Positions 33,425 through 42,723 of a stretch of DNA of 64,000 nt are shown one piece after another (positions within the stretch are counted from its first letter, which is position 1; every line of letters begins with the position of its first letter). The position numbers were made by a program, and so were the translations under genes. Source of the DNA: Albibacterium sp035514885. Lineage in GTDB: Bacteria; Bacteroidota; Bacteroidia; Sphingobacteriales; Sphingobacteriaceae. The stretch lies in the NCBI RefSeq assembly GCF_035514885.1, contig NZ_DATJCH010000003.1, positions 1 to 64,000 of the forward strand, read 5' to 3'. Below the pieces are notes generated by a model, which made no database searches, was not told the origin of the DNA, and was given only the letters and a program-made list of their open reading frames with translations.

Positions 33425-34765
33425 TTATTTACCGAATGGCATTTTTGGCATATTCTTCATCAATTTGGCTGCAGCTGCTGGATTGGAGAATTGCTTCATC
33501 ACCTTTTTCATATCGTTAAACTGCTTCATCAACTTATTGACTTCCTGCAGATTAGTTCCTGATCCATCGGCAATTCTTTGGCGTCGAGGCTGACCAATAA
33601 TATCAGGGTTTTCACGCTCATAAGGTGTCATAGATTGAATAATAGCTTCAATGGGTTTAAAAGCATCATCTTCGATCTCTACATCTTTCAAGGCCTTTCC
33701 AACACCGGGAATCATACCCATCAGGTCTTTCATATTACCCATCTTCTTAATCTGCTGAATCTGGCTTTGAAAGTCATTAAAATCAAACTTATTCTTTCTG
33801 ATTTTCTTTTGAAGCTCGGCAGCCTCCTTCTCATCAAATTGTTGTTGTGCTCTTTCAACCAATGATATTACGTCACCCATCCCCAGAATACGGGATGCCA
33901 TACGATCTGGATAGAAAACATCAAGAGCTTCCATCTTCTCACCAGTACCGATGAACTTGATCGGTTTATTTACAACTGATTTAATAGATAAAGCCGCACC
34001 ACCACGAGTATCACCATCTAATTTCGTTAATACAACTCCTGTATAATCAAGTCGATCGTTAAAAGCTTTAGCCGTATTAACTGCATCCTGACCAGTCATT
34101 GAGTCAACTACAAATAAGATTTCCTGTGGTTTTGTTGCTTCCCTAACAGCAGATATCTCATTCATTAAGGCCTCGTCAATAGCTAAACGACCAGCAGTAT
34201 CAATAATAACTACATTATTTCCATTGCGTTTTGCTTCAGCGATACCTTCCATAGCGATAGCAACCGGATCCTTAGACTCAAGGTTAGCATACACCGGAAC
34301 ACCAACTTGTTCCCCTAAAATCTGAAGTTGATCAACGGCAGCCGGACGATAAACATCGCCTGCCACTAACAATGGTTTTTTATTCTTTTTATCTTTTAGA
34401 TAATTAGCTAACTTTCCAGAAAAAGTTGTTTTACCGGCACCATTCAATCCAGCAATCAGAATCACAGTAGGGTTACCTTTCAGCTCAAGTTCAGTAACCG
34501 TTCCACCCATCAATGAGGCAAGCTCATCATTCATGATTTTGGTTAATAATTGACCCGGAGAAACGCTGGTTAATACATTTTGCCCCAACGCTTTTTCCCG
34601 AACTTCATCAGTAAAAGTTTTAGCCGTCTTATAGTTAACATCGGCATCTAGCAATGCTTTACGGATTTCCTTAACGGTTTCCGCAACGTTAATCTCTGAA
34701 ATACTTCCCTGGCCCTTTAAAACCTTAAACGCTCTATCTAACTTATCCTGTAAATTCTCAAACAT
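33425..34765 (-). CDS. ffh: Signal recognition particle protein
   Basis: 446 aa. Ffh binds 4.5S RNA and signal sequences and, with FtsY, delivers ribosomes to the Sec machinery. The N domain covers 1-90. The G domain has G1 ILIAGLNGAGKTTFSGKLANYL (about 104), VAGDVYRPAAVDQLQ, the DTAGRLAID motif and TKLDGDTRGGAALS. The M domain (about 300-446) ends Met-rich (MKQFNDMKKVMKQF, LMKNMPKMPFG), as needed for signal-peptide binding. No ffs RNA was recognised nearby. No terminator is evident downstream. Confidence 0.97.
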   Translation of the reverse strand: MFENLQDKLDRAFKVLKGQGSISEINVAETVKEIRKALLDADVNYKTAKTFTDEVREKALGQNVLTSVSPGQLLTKIMNDELASLMGGTVTELELKGNPTVILIAGLNGAGKTTFSGKLANYLKDKKNKKPLLVAGDVYRPAAVDQLQILGEQVGVPVYANLESKDPVAIAMEGIAEAKRNGNNVVIIDTAGRLAIDEALMNEISAVREATKPQEILFVVDSMTGQDAVNTAKAFNDRLDYTGVVLTKLDGDTRGGAALSIKSVVNKPIKFIGTGEKMEALDVFYPDRMASRILGMGDVISLVERAQQQFDEKEAAELQKKIRKNKFDFNDFQSQIQQIKKMGNMKDLMGMIPGVGKALKDVEIEDDAFKPIEAIIQSMTPYERENPDIIGQPRRQRIADGSGTNLQEVNKLMKQFNDMKKVMKQFSNPAAAAKLMKNMPKMPFGK

Positions 34766-35018
34766 ACCCTTAATGTGTCTTTAATTATTGCTCTTCAGCT
34801 AAATGTTATTAGATTATTATTTCGATCTGCAAACACATTGCAAACAACGGGTGCAATTTACAAATATTTGATAGCATTTATAAAAAGTAAATAGCAATTG
34901 CTGGGCTGTTTTTTAAGATAATTGAAACCCCCTTAAATTCACTCTATTGGATTTTTAATTATTATTAGAATGAAAGCAGCAGATTGCCTAGAGAGCCTCA
35001 TTTCCTAAGGCCTTTTCG

Positions 35019-36314
35019 CTAAAACTTAATTTCAGAGCTTTTTCTACCTAAATTATGGCCTGCAATAGCGTAGTACAGGATAACGATATAACAAGGAACT
35101 GCGATCCAATAAGCTTGTTGTGGATTCCAGTAATCAGCTAATGCACCGTATAATAATGGAATAACAGCTCCCCCTGCAATACCCATCACAAGAAGAGATG
35201 ATGCAGACTTTGTAAAACGCCCTAAACCAGCTAATGCCAAAGGCCAAATAGAAGGCCACATTAAGGAGTTAGCTAAGCCTAAGAGAGAAATAAAGGCTAG
35301 AGAAACATATCCTGAAGTAAAAATTGCCGATAGGGAGAAAACCAAACCTAAGATTGCACTTACTCGTAATGCATTCTCTTGTTTAATATATCTAGGAATG
35401 GTGGTAATACCAATGATATACCCCACAACCATAGAAACCATGGTTCCTGTTGCAAAAAATTTAGCAGTTGATAAAGGGATTCCTTGAGAAGAGCCATAGC
35501 TAATGATCGTATCTCCAGCAATTACTTCTACACCTACGTATAAAAACAAAGTAATTACTCCTAAAATAACATGAGGAAATTGGAAAACACTGGTTTTGCC
35601 GGTATTAGACGAAGCAATTGCTTCATCTTCTTCATCCGTATCGATTTCTGGCAAACCTGATTTATAAACCCAGAAAGCTAAAATTAGTAAAACGACAATA
35701 ATACCAATATAAGGTGTGATTACGCGATGAGCCATTTGATCTAAAGCCAAGTTTCTAGCTTCTAAACTCATACCAGCTATCTCTGAACGTAAAGCATCTG
35801 CTTTATCAAGATGTAAGAATAAACCCAGAATCAGAGGAGCGGCCGCTCCGGCAAGTTTATTGCAAATTCCCATAATACTGATTCGCTTTGCAGCACTGGC
35901 TGCTGGTCCGGCAATCGTGATATAAGGGTTTGAAGCAGTTTGAAGAATGGCAGATCCACTCCCCATTACAAATAAACCCAGTAAAAATATCTCGTAGGTA
36001 CGGGTTAATGCTGCAGGAATAAACAACAAAGCTCCGACTGTCATTATTATTAAGGCGACCGACATTCCATTCTTAAAGCCGAACAAACCTAATATTTTCG
36101 TCGAGACTGGAGCCATTACCAAACAAGCGACATAAAACGCAAAAACAACAAAGTAAGATTGGAACTTTGTCAGCTCGCAAGCAATTTCAAGATATGGAAT
36201 TAAAAGTGAATTTAACCAGGTTACAAAACCCAGCAAAAAGAATAAAGCACCAATGATAACAATAGGGCTTACGCCTTTCTGAGGTAGCTGACCAGGTGAA
36301 TTTACTTGAGCCAT
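35019..36314 (-). CDS. FucP/GluP-type sugar:H+ symporter (MFS)
   Basis: 431 aa, 12 hydrophobic helices. It matches the FucP/GluP branch of the MFS: helix 1 is followed by LNSLLIPYLEIACELTKFQSYFVVFAFYVA, then GLFVMGSGSAILQTASNPYITIAGP, both characteristic of glucose/galactose or fucose symporters of Bacteroidota. A cytoplasmic insert (about 195-240, DTDEEDEAIASSN) lies near the middle. The exact sugar cannot be set; glucose/galactose is the commonest assignment. No catabolic genes are adjacent. The gene stands alone between ffh and the DinB gene. Confidence 0.88.
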   Translation of the reverse strand: MAQVNSPGQLPQKGVSPIVIIGALFFLLGFVTWLNSLLIPYLEIACELTKFQSYFVVFAFYVACLVMAPVSTKILGLFGFKNGMSVALIIMTVGALLFIPAALTRTYEIFLLGLFVMGSGSAILQTASNPYITIAGPAASAAKRISIMGICNKLAGAAAPLILGLFLHLDKADALRSEIAGMSLEARNLALDQMAHRVITPYIGIIVVLLILAFWVYKSGLPEIDTDEEDEAIASSNTGKTSVFQFPHVILGVITLFLYVGVEVIAGDTIISYGSSQGIPLSTAKFFATGTMVSMVVGYIIGITTIPRYIKQENALRVSAILGLVFSLSAIFTSGYVSLAFISLLGLANSLMWPSIWPLALAGLGRFTKSASSLLVMGIAGGAVIPLLYGALADYWNPQQAYWIAVPCYIVILYYAIAGHNLGRKSSEIKF

Positions 36315-36433
36315 TAGAAATTATTTTTTAGGTGAATGGAGGTTAATGCTATTTAAGATATACCATAAATAGCAATACAAGACTAATGAAATTATTTTGT
36401 AATTAAAAGAAAAAGAAACATACAATTGATTGC

Positions 36434-36471
36434 AAAAAAAGAGACGCTCTGATATCTCATCAGAGCGTCTC
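36434..36471 (-). terminator. Intrinsic terminator of the sensor kinase-DinB operon
   Basis: A 13-bp perfect stem (36441-36453 / 36459-36471) with a 5-nt loop is followed by a seven-T run on the minus strand. It lies about 70 bp past the DinB stop. Confidence 0.88.
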
Positions 36472-36542
36472 ACCTAAACCTATCTATAAAGATTTCCGTC
36501 TATATATAGATAATAGTTTAACAAATGGCGATTCTATTAGTT

Positions 36543-37058
36543 TCAAATATTATCTAAATAACGATCTTGGATAATGTTCCTATGGTGGGCAAGATGCCCC
36601 GCAATCATGTAAATAAGTGCACGAACACTTACTAAACGCTCATTGGCCAAGCCACTTCGCAATAGCTCGGTAGCATTAAAAGATTCTATTAGCAGAATAT
36701 TGGATTTCCGTAATAAAGTAAACTCTTCTGCATAATGCTCTAAACTATAGTCATTAAAATGAGCATTCTGAACAAAGAGTTCATCATCGTAGCCTGGTAA
36801 AGATTGAGTATCATTACGAGCAAAACATAATGCACGATAGGCCATAATACGTTCCGTATCGATTACATGGCCAATCACTTCCTTGATAGTCCATTTTCCT
36901 TCGGCATAAGAATACTCTGCTTTCTCAGGAGGAATACTTGTTAAAAACTCAGGAAAAGAGTTTAACTGGGTTTTTAAAACTTCCTTGGGGTCTTTATTCA
37001 CTACTTCAATATACTGCTCCCATGAAACAGGATACTCATCAGATTTTAGTGGGTTCAT
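36543..37058 (-). CDS. DinB-like (YfiT-type) metal-dependent protein
   Basis: 171 aa, a four-helix bundle of the DinB_2 superfamily. Three His expected to bind a metal are visible: WTIKEVIGHVIDTER (first) and MIAGHLAHHRNIIQ (second and third). Family members include bacillithiol or other low-molecular-weight thiol S-transferases; the substrate here is unknown. Despite the name it is unrelated to DNA polymerase IV. The gene overlaps the end of the upstream sensor kinase by 20 bp, so it is translated from the same mRNA. Confidence 0.85.
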   Translation of the reverse strand: MNPLKSDEYPVSWEQYIEVVNKDPKEVLKTQLNSFPEFLTSIPPEKAEYSYAEGKWTIKEVIGHVIDTERIMAYRALCFARNDTQSLPGYDDELFVQNAHFNDYSLEHYAEEFTLLRKSNILLIESFNATELLRSGLANERLVSVRALIYMIAGHLAHHRNIIQDRYLDNI

Positions 37059-38274
37059 AAACTAAGCTGCTTTTTAATATAATTCTAAAGGTCGTACCTT
37101 TTCCTATTTCAGAATCTTTAACAAAGACCTGACCGTTATGATAATTTTCTACCATTCTTTTGGTTAGAGACAGTCCAAGTCCCCATCCACGTTTTCGTGT
37201 GGTAAAGCCAGGTTGAAATACTGTATCAAACATGGAACGTGGAATTCCTTTCCCATTGTCACTAATGTCGATAAAAATCTGTTCTCTAACAATGTTTTCT
37301 TCAATTCTGACCTCTATTTTTCCAGTTGAATCGATGGCATTGGTAGCATTCTTAATGATATTCTCTAGTATCCAATCAAAAAGAGGAACATTTAACATCG
37401 CTTCAACATGCCTATCTCCAGCAACCACAAATTCTATTTTATCACTTACTCTTATTCTAAAGTAATTAACAAAATCTTGCACAACATCGTATAGATTATG
37501 TGGCTCTAAGACAGGTTTGGATCCAATCTTAGAAAAACGATCGGCGACGACTTCTAAGCGTTTAACATCTTGTCCCATTTCATCAATTAAAGGGTCGTCT
37601 TCTGCATTAAATTTAGCTTTAATAAGTTCTACCCAAGCCATTAACGAAGATATAGGTGTCCCAAGTTGATGTGCTGCTTCTTTTGCCATCCCCAACCAAA
37701 CCTGATTCTGTTCAGATTTTCTAATGGAATTAAAAACGGTATACGCTATCACTAAAAAGATAGTAATTAATGAAAGCTGAACATAGGGAAAGATGCGCAG
37801 TTGGGTCAATAAAGAGGAATCCTTATAATAGATATACCAAGATTCTCCGTTGTATAAATCAACTATAATAGGAGGATGCTGCTCTTTCATAATTTTCAAC
37901 TGTCGATTGAAATAAGCAGGATCGTACTTAGGCATAGGCGTGCCTTCCATAACTATTTCATTCTGAAAACTGATATTGGTACGTGAAGTATCCAATCCTT
38001 TCCAATAAAATATACTATCCCGAGAATCAGCAATGATAGCAGGCATTGACAGACTATCACGTATTGCGTAAATAAAGGTTGTGAATTCATCATTTACATC
38101 GGGCATATCAAAAATATTACGTGTACTCATTGCCCACACTTCTGCTTTGGTGCGTTCTGCTGCCGATAAATTCTTTACCAAATAATTAGTATAAATTAAA
38201 GAGGTAGCGGTTATGATTGCAGCAAAAATTAAGAGGGCGAATTTCCAACGTTGACTATTCTGATAGGGATTCAT
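37039..38274 (-). CDS. Membrane sensor histidine kinase
   Basis: 411 aa. Two membrane helices (about 12-30 and 160-178) flank a periplasmic sensor region. The H-box reads EAAHQLGTPISSLMAW, a variant found in Bacteroidota kinases. HATPase_c motifs are ENIIKNATNAID (N box), DISDNGKGIP (G1) and GWGLGLSLTKRMVE (G2). No response regulator is adjacent, so its partner must be elsewhere. It overlaps the DinB gene and is divergent from gltX, 87 bp apart. Confidence 0.92.
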   Translation of the reverse strand: MNPYQNSQRWKFALLIFAAIITATSLIYTNYLVKNLSAAERTKAEVWAMSTRNIFDMPDVNDEFTTFIYAIRDSLSMPAIIADSRDSIFYWKGLDTSRTNISFQNEIVMEGTPMPKYDPAYFNRQLKIMKEQHPPIIVDLYNGESWYIYYKDSSLLTQLRIFPYVQLSLITIFLVIAYTVFNSIRKSEQNQVWLGMAKEAAHQLGTPISSLMAWVELIKAKFNAEDDPLIDEMGQDVKRLEVVADRFSKIGSKPVLEPHNLYDVVQDFVNYFRIRVSDKIEFVVAGDRHVEAMLNVPLFDWILENIIKNATNAIDSTGKIEVRIEENIVREQIFIDISDNGKGIPRSMFDTVFQPGFTTRKRGWGLGLSLTKRMVENYHNGQVFVKDSEIGKGTTFRIILKSSLVYEPTKI

Positions 38275-38349
38275 GACAAATAATTTTAGCCAAAATACAT
38301 ATTTCTATCAAAACATAAACGAATAAGCGTAAGCTCGCTTTCAATTATT

Positions 38350-38357
38350 TATCTTTG
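38350..38357 (+). promoter_or_regulatory. -7 element abutting the gltX start (leaderless candidate)
   Basis: TATCTTTG (TAnnTTTG) ends 4 nt before the gltX ATG at 38362. Confidence 0.55.
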
Positions 38358-38361
38358 CCAA

Positions 38362-39888
38362 ATGGTTGATGATAAAAAAGTTCGGGTGCGCTTTGCACCG
38401 AGCCCTACTGGTGGCTTACATTTAGGTGGTGTTCGCACTGCTTTGTTTAATTACCTATTTGCAAAAAAACACAATGGTGATTTCATTCTCCGGATTGAAG
38501 ATACAGATCAAACACGCTTTGTAGCTGGAGCAGAAGAATATATTATTGAGTGCCTGAGCTGGTGTGGTATACTGCCACAAGAAAGCCCGCAAAATCCGGG
38601 AGAATTTGGACCCTATCGTCAAAGTGAACGAAAAGAATCTTATCGTGCTTACGCTGAGAGATTGGTTGAAGATGGGAATGCTTATTATGCATTCGACACT
38701 TCTGAGGAATTGAACGCAGAACGCAAAAAAACGCCCAACTTCACATACGGACATAAGACCCGTTCAAGTATGCGAAATTCGCTAAGTCTTCCTGAAGAAG
38801 AAGTACGTACTTTGCTTGAAAAGAATACACCTCATGTTATTCGACTTAAGGTTCCTGAAGATGAGACAATCAGTTTCAATGATATGATTCGTGGTCAGGT
38901 AAGCTTCGAGACCAATATAGTTGATGATAAAATACTATTAAAGGCTGATAATATGCCGACTTACCACTTGGCAGTCGTAGTGGATGATCATAAAATGCAG
39001 ATCAGCCATATTTTCAGAGGAGAGGAATGGCTTCCTTCTGCCCCTATACATATTTTACTTTGGGAATATCTGGGCTGGAAAAAGGAAATGCCACAATGGG
39101 CACATTTACCATTGATCTTAAAGCCTGATGGGCATGGAAAATTGAGTAAGCGCGATGGCGACCGATTGGGCTTCCCGGTATTTGCTATGAATTGGACCGA
39201 CCCTGCATCGGGGGAACTTATTAAAGGTTTCCGTGAGATGGGTTTTCTTTCGGAAGCATTTGTAAATATGCTGGCTCTTTTAGGATGGAATGATGGTTCT
39301 GACCAAGAACTATTCTCATTGGATGAATTGGTAGAGAGGTTTTCTATTGAAAGAATCAATAATTCTGGTGCAAAATTTGATTTTGAAAAAGCCAAATGGT
39401 TTAACCATGAGTGGATTAAGAAATCAAGCCTTGAAGAACTAAGGCCTTACTTTATTGCAATCCTCGCTGAACACCAGATATTTGACATAGATAATCACTA
39501 CCTGGATATCGTAGTAAATCTAGTGAAGGAACGATTAATGCTTTTAGTGGATTTCTGGGATCAGGCTTCATTCTTCTTTAAAGAACCTGAAACATATGAT
39601 CTGGCTTCTGTGTTACCAAAATGGACGGCTGAAAAAACAACTTTCTTTACAGATATCATTGAAAAATTTGAAGGATTCGAGCCGTGGAATTCAGAAGGTA
39701 TTGAAAGTCTTTATAAGCTTGCCATACAAGCAAGTGGCTTAAAAATGGGAGAACTCATGCTTCCATTCAGAATTATGCTAGTAGGCGGTAAATTCGGCCC
39801 GCACATTTTTGATATTGCCGCAACCTTAGGGAAAGAGGAAAGTATAAAACGAATTAAGAAAGGATTATCAGCTATTTTAACCCAATAA
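38362..39888 (+). CDS. gltX: Glutamyl-tRNA synthetase
   Basis: 508 aa. A class I synthetase that attaches glutamate to tRNA-Glu. The HIGH-type motif is PSPTGGLHLGGVRTALFNY (HLGG variant) at the N-terminus, the KMSKS-type is GKLSKRDGDRLGFPVFAM, and FILRIEDTDQTR binds the amino acid. The C-terminal all-helical anticodon domain spans about 350-508. Length is normal. A nitroreductase gene follows after 2 bp and is probably co-transcribed. The very short distance from the -7 element to ATG suggests a leaderless mRNA. Confidence 0.97.
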   Translation: MVDDKKVRVRFAPSPTGGLHLGGVRTALFNYLFAKKHNGDFILRIEDTDQTRFVAGAEEYIIECLSWCGILPQESPQNPGEFGPYRQSERKESYRAYAERLVEDGNAYYAFDTSEELNAERKKTPNFTYGHKTRSSMRNSLSLPEEEVRTLLEKNTPHVIRLKVPEDETISFNDMIRGQVSFETNIVDDKILLKADNMPTYHLAVVVDDHKMQISHIFRGEEWLPSAPIHILLWEYLGWKKEMPQWAHLPLILKPDGHGKLSKRDGDRLGFPVFAMNWTDPASGELIKGFREMGFLSEAFVNMLALLGWNDGSDQELFSLDELVERFSIERINNSGAKFDFEKAKWFNHEWIKKSSLEELRPYFIAILAEHQIFDIDNHYLDIVVNLVKERLMLLVDFWDQASFFFKEPETYDLASVLPKWTAEKTTFFTDIIEKFEGFEPWNSEGIESLYKLAIQASGLKMGELMLPFRIMLVGGKFGPHIFDIAATLGKEESIKRIKKGLSAILTQ

Positions 39889-39890
39889 AT

Positions 39891-40463
39891 ATGAGCGAGT
39901 TAAATACAACGATTCAGGAATTGATTAAATATCGAAGAAGTGTGTTTCCTAAAGACTATATCGATAAACCGATCGCAAAAGATATCCTTGTGGAGCTACT
40001 TAAATGTGCTGTTCAGGCACCTACCCATAAACTAACGCAGCCCTGGAGGTTTACTGTCTTTACCGGAGAGGGCTTGATTAAATTGGCAGATGCGCTAAAA
40101 AAACAATATAAGAAAAGTGTATCTAAGGATGATTATAGCAAGAAGAAAGGTGAATCTATCCAAAAGAAAATATTGCAATCAGGAGCTGTAATCGCTATTT
40201 GCCTGAATGAAAGTGGAAAAATACCTAAATGGGAAGAACTGGCTGCTGTAGCATCAGCAGTACAGAACATGGCATTAGCAGCATCTGCACAAGATATTGG
40301 ATCATATTGGAGTAGCTCAAAGTTAATTCATGAACTTGATTCATTTCTAGGTTTATCTAAGAACGAAAGCTGTATTGGTTTGTTCTATATGGGTTATCAT
40401 AAAGAAAAGCGATCGTTGGGAAAGCGTTCTCCTCTTAGTGAGAAAGTAACCTGGGTAGAATAA
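39891..40463 (+). CDS. Nitroreductase-family flavoprotein
   Basis: 190 aa. The fold's FMN-binding start is KYRRSVFPKDYIDKPI and the second conserved region is CAVQAPTHKLTQPWRFTVFTGEG. The stretch VASAVQNMALAASAQDIGSYWSS is the dimer-interface and FMN region, and IGLFYMGYHKEKRSLGKRSPLSEKVTW is the typical C-terminus. These enzymes use NAD(P)H to reduce nitro or quinone substrates; the physiological one is unknown. It follows gltX after 2 bp, probably in one transcript, and converges on the next gene. Confidence 0.9.
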   Translation: MSELNTTIQELIKYRRSVFPKDYIDKPIAKDILVELLKCAVQAPTHKLTQPWRFTVFTGEGLIKLADALKKQYKKSVSKDDYSKKKGESIQKKILQSGAVIAICLNESGKIPKWEELAAVASAVQNMALAASAQDIGSYWSSSKLIHELDSFLGLSKNESCIGLFYMGYHKEKRSLGKRSPLSEKVTWVE

Positions 40464-40495
40464 GAGAATAAGAATCAATCAGAAGCACTGATGAG

Positions 40496-41143
40496 TTACT
40501 TATCTTTTCCTTTTGATATCTGATCAATAAACTTCGCCCAGGCAAAAGGATTTAACAAAGGGTTAGCATAACGCTGGTTAATATTTTTATTAACCATGTT
40601 TAGATGGCTGCTTACAGCATTATAGTTTTGTATCTCAGCAGCACTTCTAGGGGCTTCACGAGCCATGGCTAATAGGCTTTCTCTATTAAGATTACGCTTT
40701 GCCAAGAGATAATCATCATCCGCAACCTCTAGAGCAAGAAATGCCAGATTAAACTCCTCAACGCTTGCCCAGGGAAGGACAACAACGACGGGCAGGTTCG
40801 TTATGCTTGCTTGCATTTTAATAATCTCGCTATAGCGATTCTCATTTGATTCAGGAATAACAATGCGGGTCGTTCGATATCCAATTGCACTAAATTCTAT
40901 GGTATCTCTTTCATGTGCCACAAAGGAAAAGTAACCTTGATGGTTAGATGCAAAAAACTGATTCTGATAGGATATGTTTTTGATAGACACAAAAGGCACA
41001 ACGACGGTAGATGAGTCTGCATTTTGAATAATACCAGTAAACTGCACCAATTTATCTTCCGTACTTTCCTGAGCGTAAGAGCTCAGAGAAATACCAAAAA
41101 ACAGGACAATTACTATTGTTCTTAAACAAAATTTCATAGACAC
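40496..41143 (-). CDS. Secreted protein with a carboxypeptidase-regulatory-like domain
   Basis: 215 aa. A signal peptide (ends ISLSSYAQES, cleavage about 25) shows export. Residues about 33-115 resemble a carboxypeptidase-D-like beta-sandwich (FTGIIQNADSSTVVVPFVSIKN, then HQGYFSFVAHERDTIEFSAIGYRT), common at the N-termini of Bacteroidota outer-membrane proteins. The remaining helical half (about 140-215) is of unknown type. No barrel or plug follows, so this is a free-standing protein, perhaps periplasmic. MSMKF or the later MKF could be the start; the protein is little affected. Confidence 0.75.
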   Translation of the reverse strand: MSMKFCLRTIVIVLFFGISLSSYAQESTEDKLVQFTGIIQNADSSTVVVPFVSIKNISYQNQFFASNHQGYFSFVAHERDTIEFSAIGYRTTRIVIPESNENRYSEIIKMQASITNLPVVVVLPWASVEEFNLAFLALEVADDDYLLAKRNLNRESLLAMAREAPRSAAEIQNYNAVSSHLNMVNKNINQRYANPLLNPFAWAKFIDQISKGKDK

Positions 41144-41194
41144 AAAACTATCAAATTATAGGATTGGCTGGGGTTAAATAATGTTAAATCAACT

Positions 41195-41467
41195 CTACCT
41201 AAAGGGCATTGTTGCATTAGGGTCAGCAAAATCTGTAAGATTAATCGCTTCCACAGATGTAACTTCTGGAACTGCTTTTTTGATTGCCTGCTCCAAACCT
41301 GCTTTAAAAGTCATAATACTCATAGAACATGACGCACATGCGCCTATTAGGCGAAGCCTTACAACATTGTCTTCAGTAATTTCTTCGATAGCAACGTTCC
41401 CTCCATCTGTTTCTAGAAAAGGCCGCATACTATCTAATGCCTGCTCTACTCTTTCCTTTAAATCCAT
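41195..41467 (-). CDS. NifU-like C-terminal-domain Fe-S protein
   Basis: 90 aa from ATG 41467 (MDLKERVEQALDSMRPFLETDGGNV); the frame extends to 41506 but the extra residues do not fit the family. The NifU C-terminal domain carries an [Fe-S] cluster or donates it to target proteins. The two cluster Cys are in RLIGACASCSMSIMTFK (C-x2-C). It lies 51 bp after the Mrp ATPase gene on the same strand; both are Fe-S carriers, so they probably act in the same maturation pathway. Confidence 0.93.
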   Translation of the reverse strand: MDLKERVEQALDSMRPFLETDGGNVAIEEITEDNVVRLRLIGACASCSMSIMTFKAGLEQAIKKAVPEVTSVEAINLTDFADPNATMPFR

Positions 41468-41518
41468 AACCAACATCTTTAAACGTAAAGATACTAAAAT
41501 ATCCAAACTTTCAGAAAA

Positions 41519-42592
41519 CTATACTTTCAGAAAGCTTGCTTCATTTAGAATCGATAATTGTTGTGCAACCTTACCTGCAATCTCCATAAAAACCTTACCG
41601 ACAATGGAATCATCATCCATTACTGCAGGTACGCCTATATCTCCCGAATTACTAATACTCTTAACGAGTGGAATCTCCCCTAAAAGAGGCACTTCAAATC
41701 TCTCTGACAAGTATTTCCCTCCACCTTTTCCGAAAATATAATATTTATTATCAGGTAATTCAGCAGGGGTAAAATAAGCCATATTCTCAATAATACCTAA
41801 AAGAGGGATATTAATAGAATCCATTAAGAACATCCCTATACCTTTTGTTGCATCAGCAACGGCTACATTCTGAGGAGTAGTAACTACAACAGAACCGGTT
41901 ATAGGATAACCCTGAGCAATGGTAATGTGAATATCACCTGTACCAGGAGGAAGATCGACTATAAGATAATCTAATTCACCCCATTCTGCATCATTAAAAA
42001 GTTGCTTTACAGCTGAGCTTGCCATAGGACCACGCCATGGAACGGGCTGATTGGGGTCTGTAAAGAAGCCAATGGAAAGCAACTTCAGTCCCCATTTCTC
42101 AACAGGAACAATTTTTTGTTTTCCATCTGCGCCCAACATGGTGCCTGGCTTTACTCCTTCTAAACCAAACATGATTGGGAGTGAAGGACCATATATATCT
42201 GCATCTATCAACCCTGTTTTTGCTCCCTGTATACTTAAAGCCAATGCTAAATTACAAGCAACGGTTGATTTACCTACTCCACCTTTACCAGAAGATACCA
42301 GAATTATATGTTTAATATTTGGCAACTGATTATTTTGAGGAGACACCACGCGGGATGTCATATTAATCTTAACTTCTATATCTTTAGAAACAAAATGAGT
42401 AATGGCATTCCGGCAAGCGTTTTCAAGATGTTCTTTCATCGGGCAAGCAGGAGTTGTCAGTTCTACACTGAAACTTAACGTATCAGGTGTTATTTCTATA
42501 TCTTTAATCATATTAAGAGTAACCAGGTCTTTCTTAAAATCCGGATCCTCAACATAACTTAAAGCCTTTAAAACTTGTTCTTTCGTAATCAT
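41519..42592 (-). CDS. Mrp/NBP35-family Fe-S cluster carrier ATPase
   Basis: 357 aa from ATG 42592 (MITKEQVLKALSYVEDP), chosen because this is the usual MIP18/DUF59 domain start; the frame extends to 42694. The N-terminal DUF59 domain (1-90) precedes a deviant Walker A, SSGKGGVGKSTVACNLALAL (about 107). DADIYGPSLP and DLPPGTGDIHITIAQ follow. The protein dimer binds and transfers [4Fe-4S] clusters. The gene is divergent from the GT51 glycosyltransferase at 42724, and NifU-like follows it on the minus strand. Confidence 0.95.
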   Translation of the reverse strand: MITKEQVLKALSYVEDPDFKKDLVTLNMIKDIEITPDTLSFSVELTTPACPMKEHLENACRNAITHFVSKDIEVKINMTSRVVSPQNNQLPNIKHIILVSSGKGGVGKSTVACNLALALSIQGAKTGLIDADIYGPSLPIMFGLEGVKPGTMLGADGKQKIVPVEKWGLKLLSIGFFTDPNQPVPWRGPMASSAVKQLFNDAEWGELDYLIVDLPPGTGDIHITIAQGYPITGSVVVTTPQNVAVADATKGIGMFLMDSINIPLLGIIENMAYFTPAELPDNKYYIFGKGGGKYLSERFEVPLLGEIPLVKSISNSGDIGVPAVMDDDSIVGKVFMEIAGKVAQQLSILNEASFLKV

Positions 42593-42723
42593 TACACAAC
42601 CTCTATTATTTTTATTTTCAAAAATAAGAAATAAGCCCCATAATCTTGAAAAACAACAGATTTTATGGATATTTACGGAATATTCTACATTCAATTAACA
42701 TATTGGCAGCATAGATCAAGCAA

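Noticed and set aside
34766..35018. 4.5S/SRP RNA gene next to ffh
   Set aside because: The interval contains A/T-rich sequence without the conserved SRP RNA hairpin; nothing supports an RNA gene.
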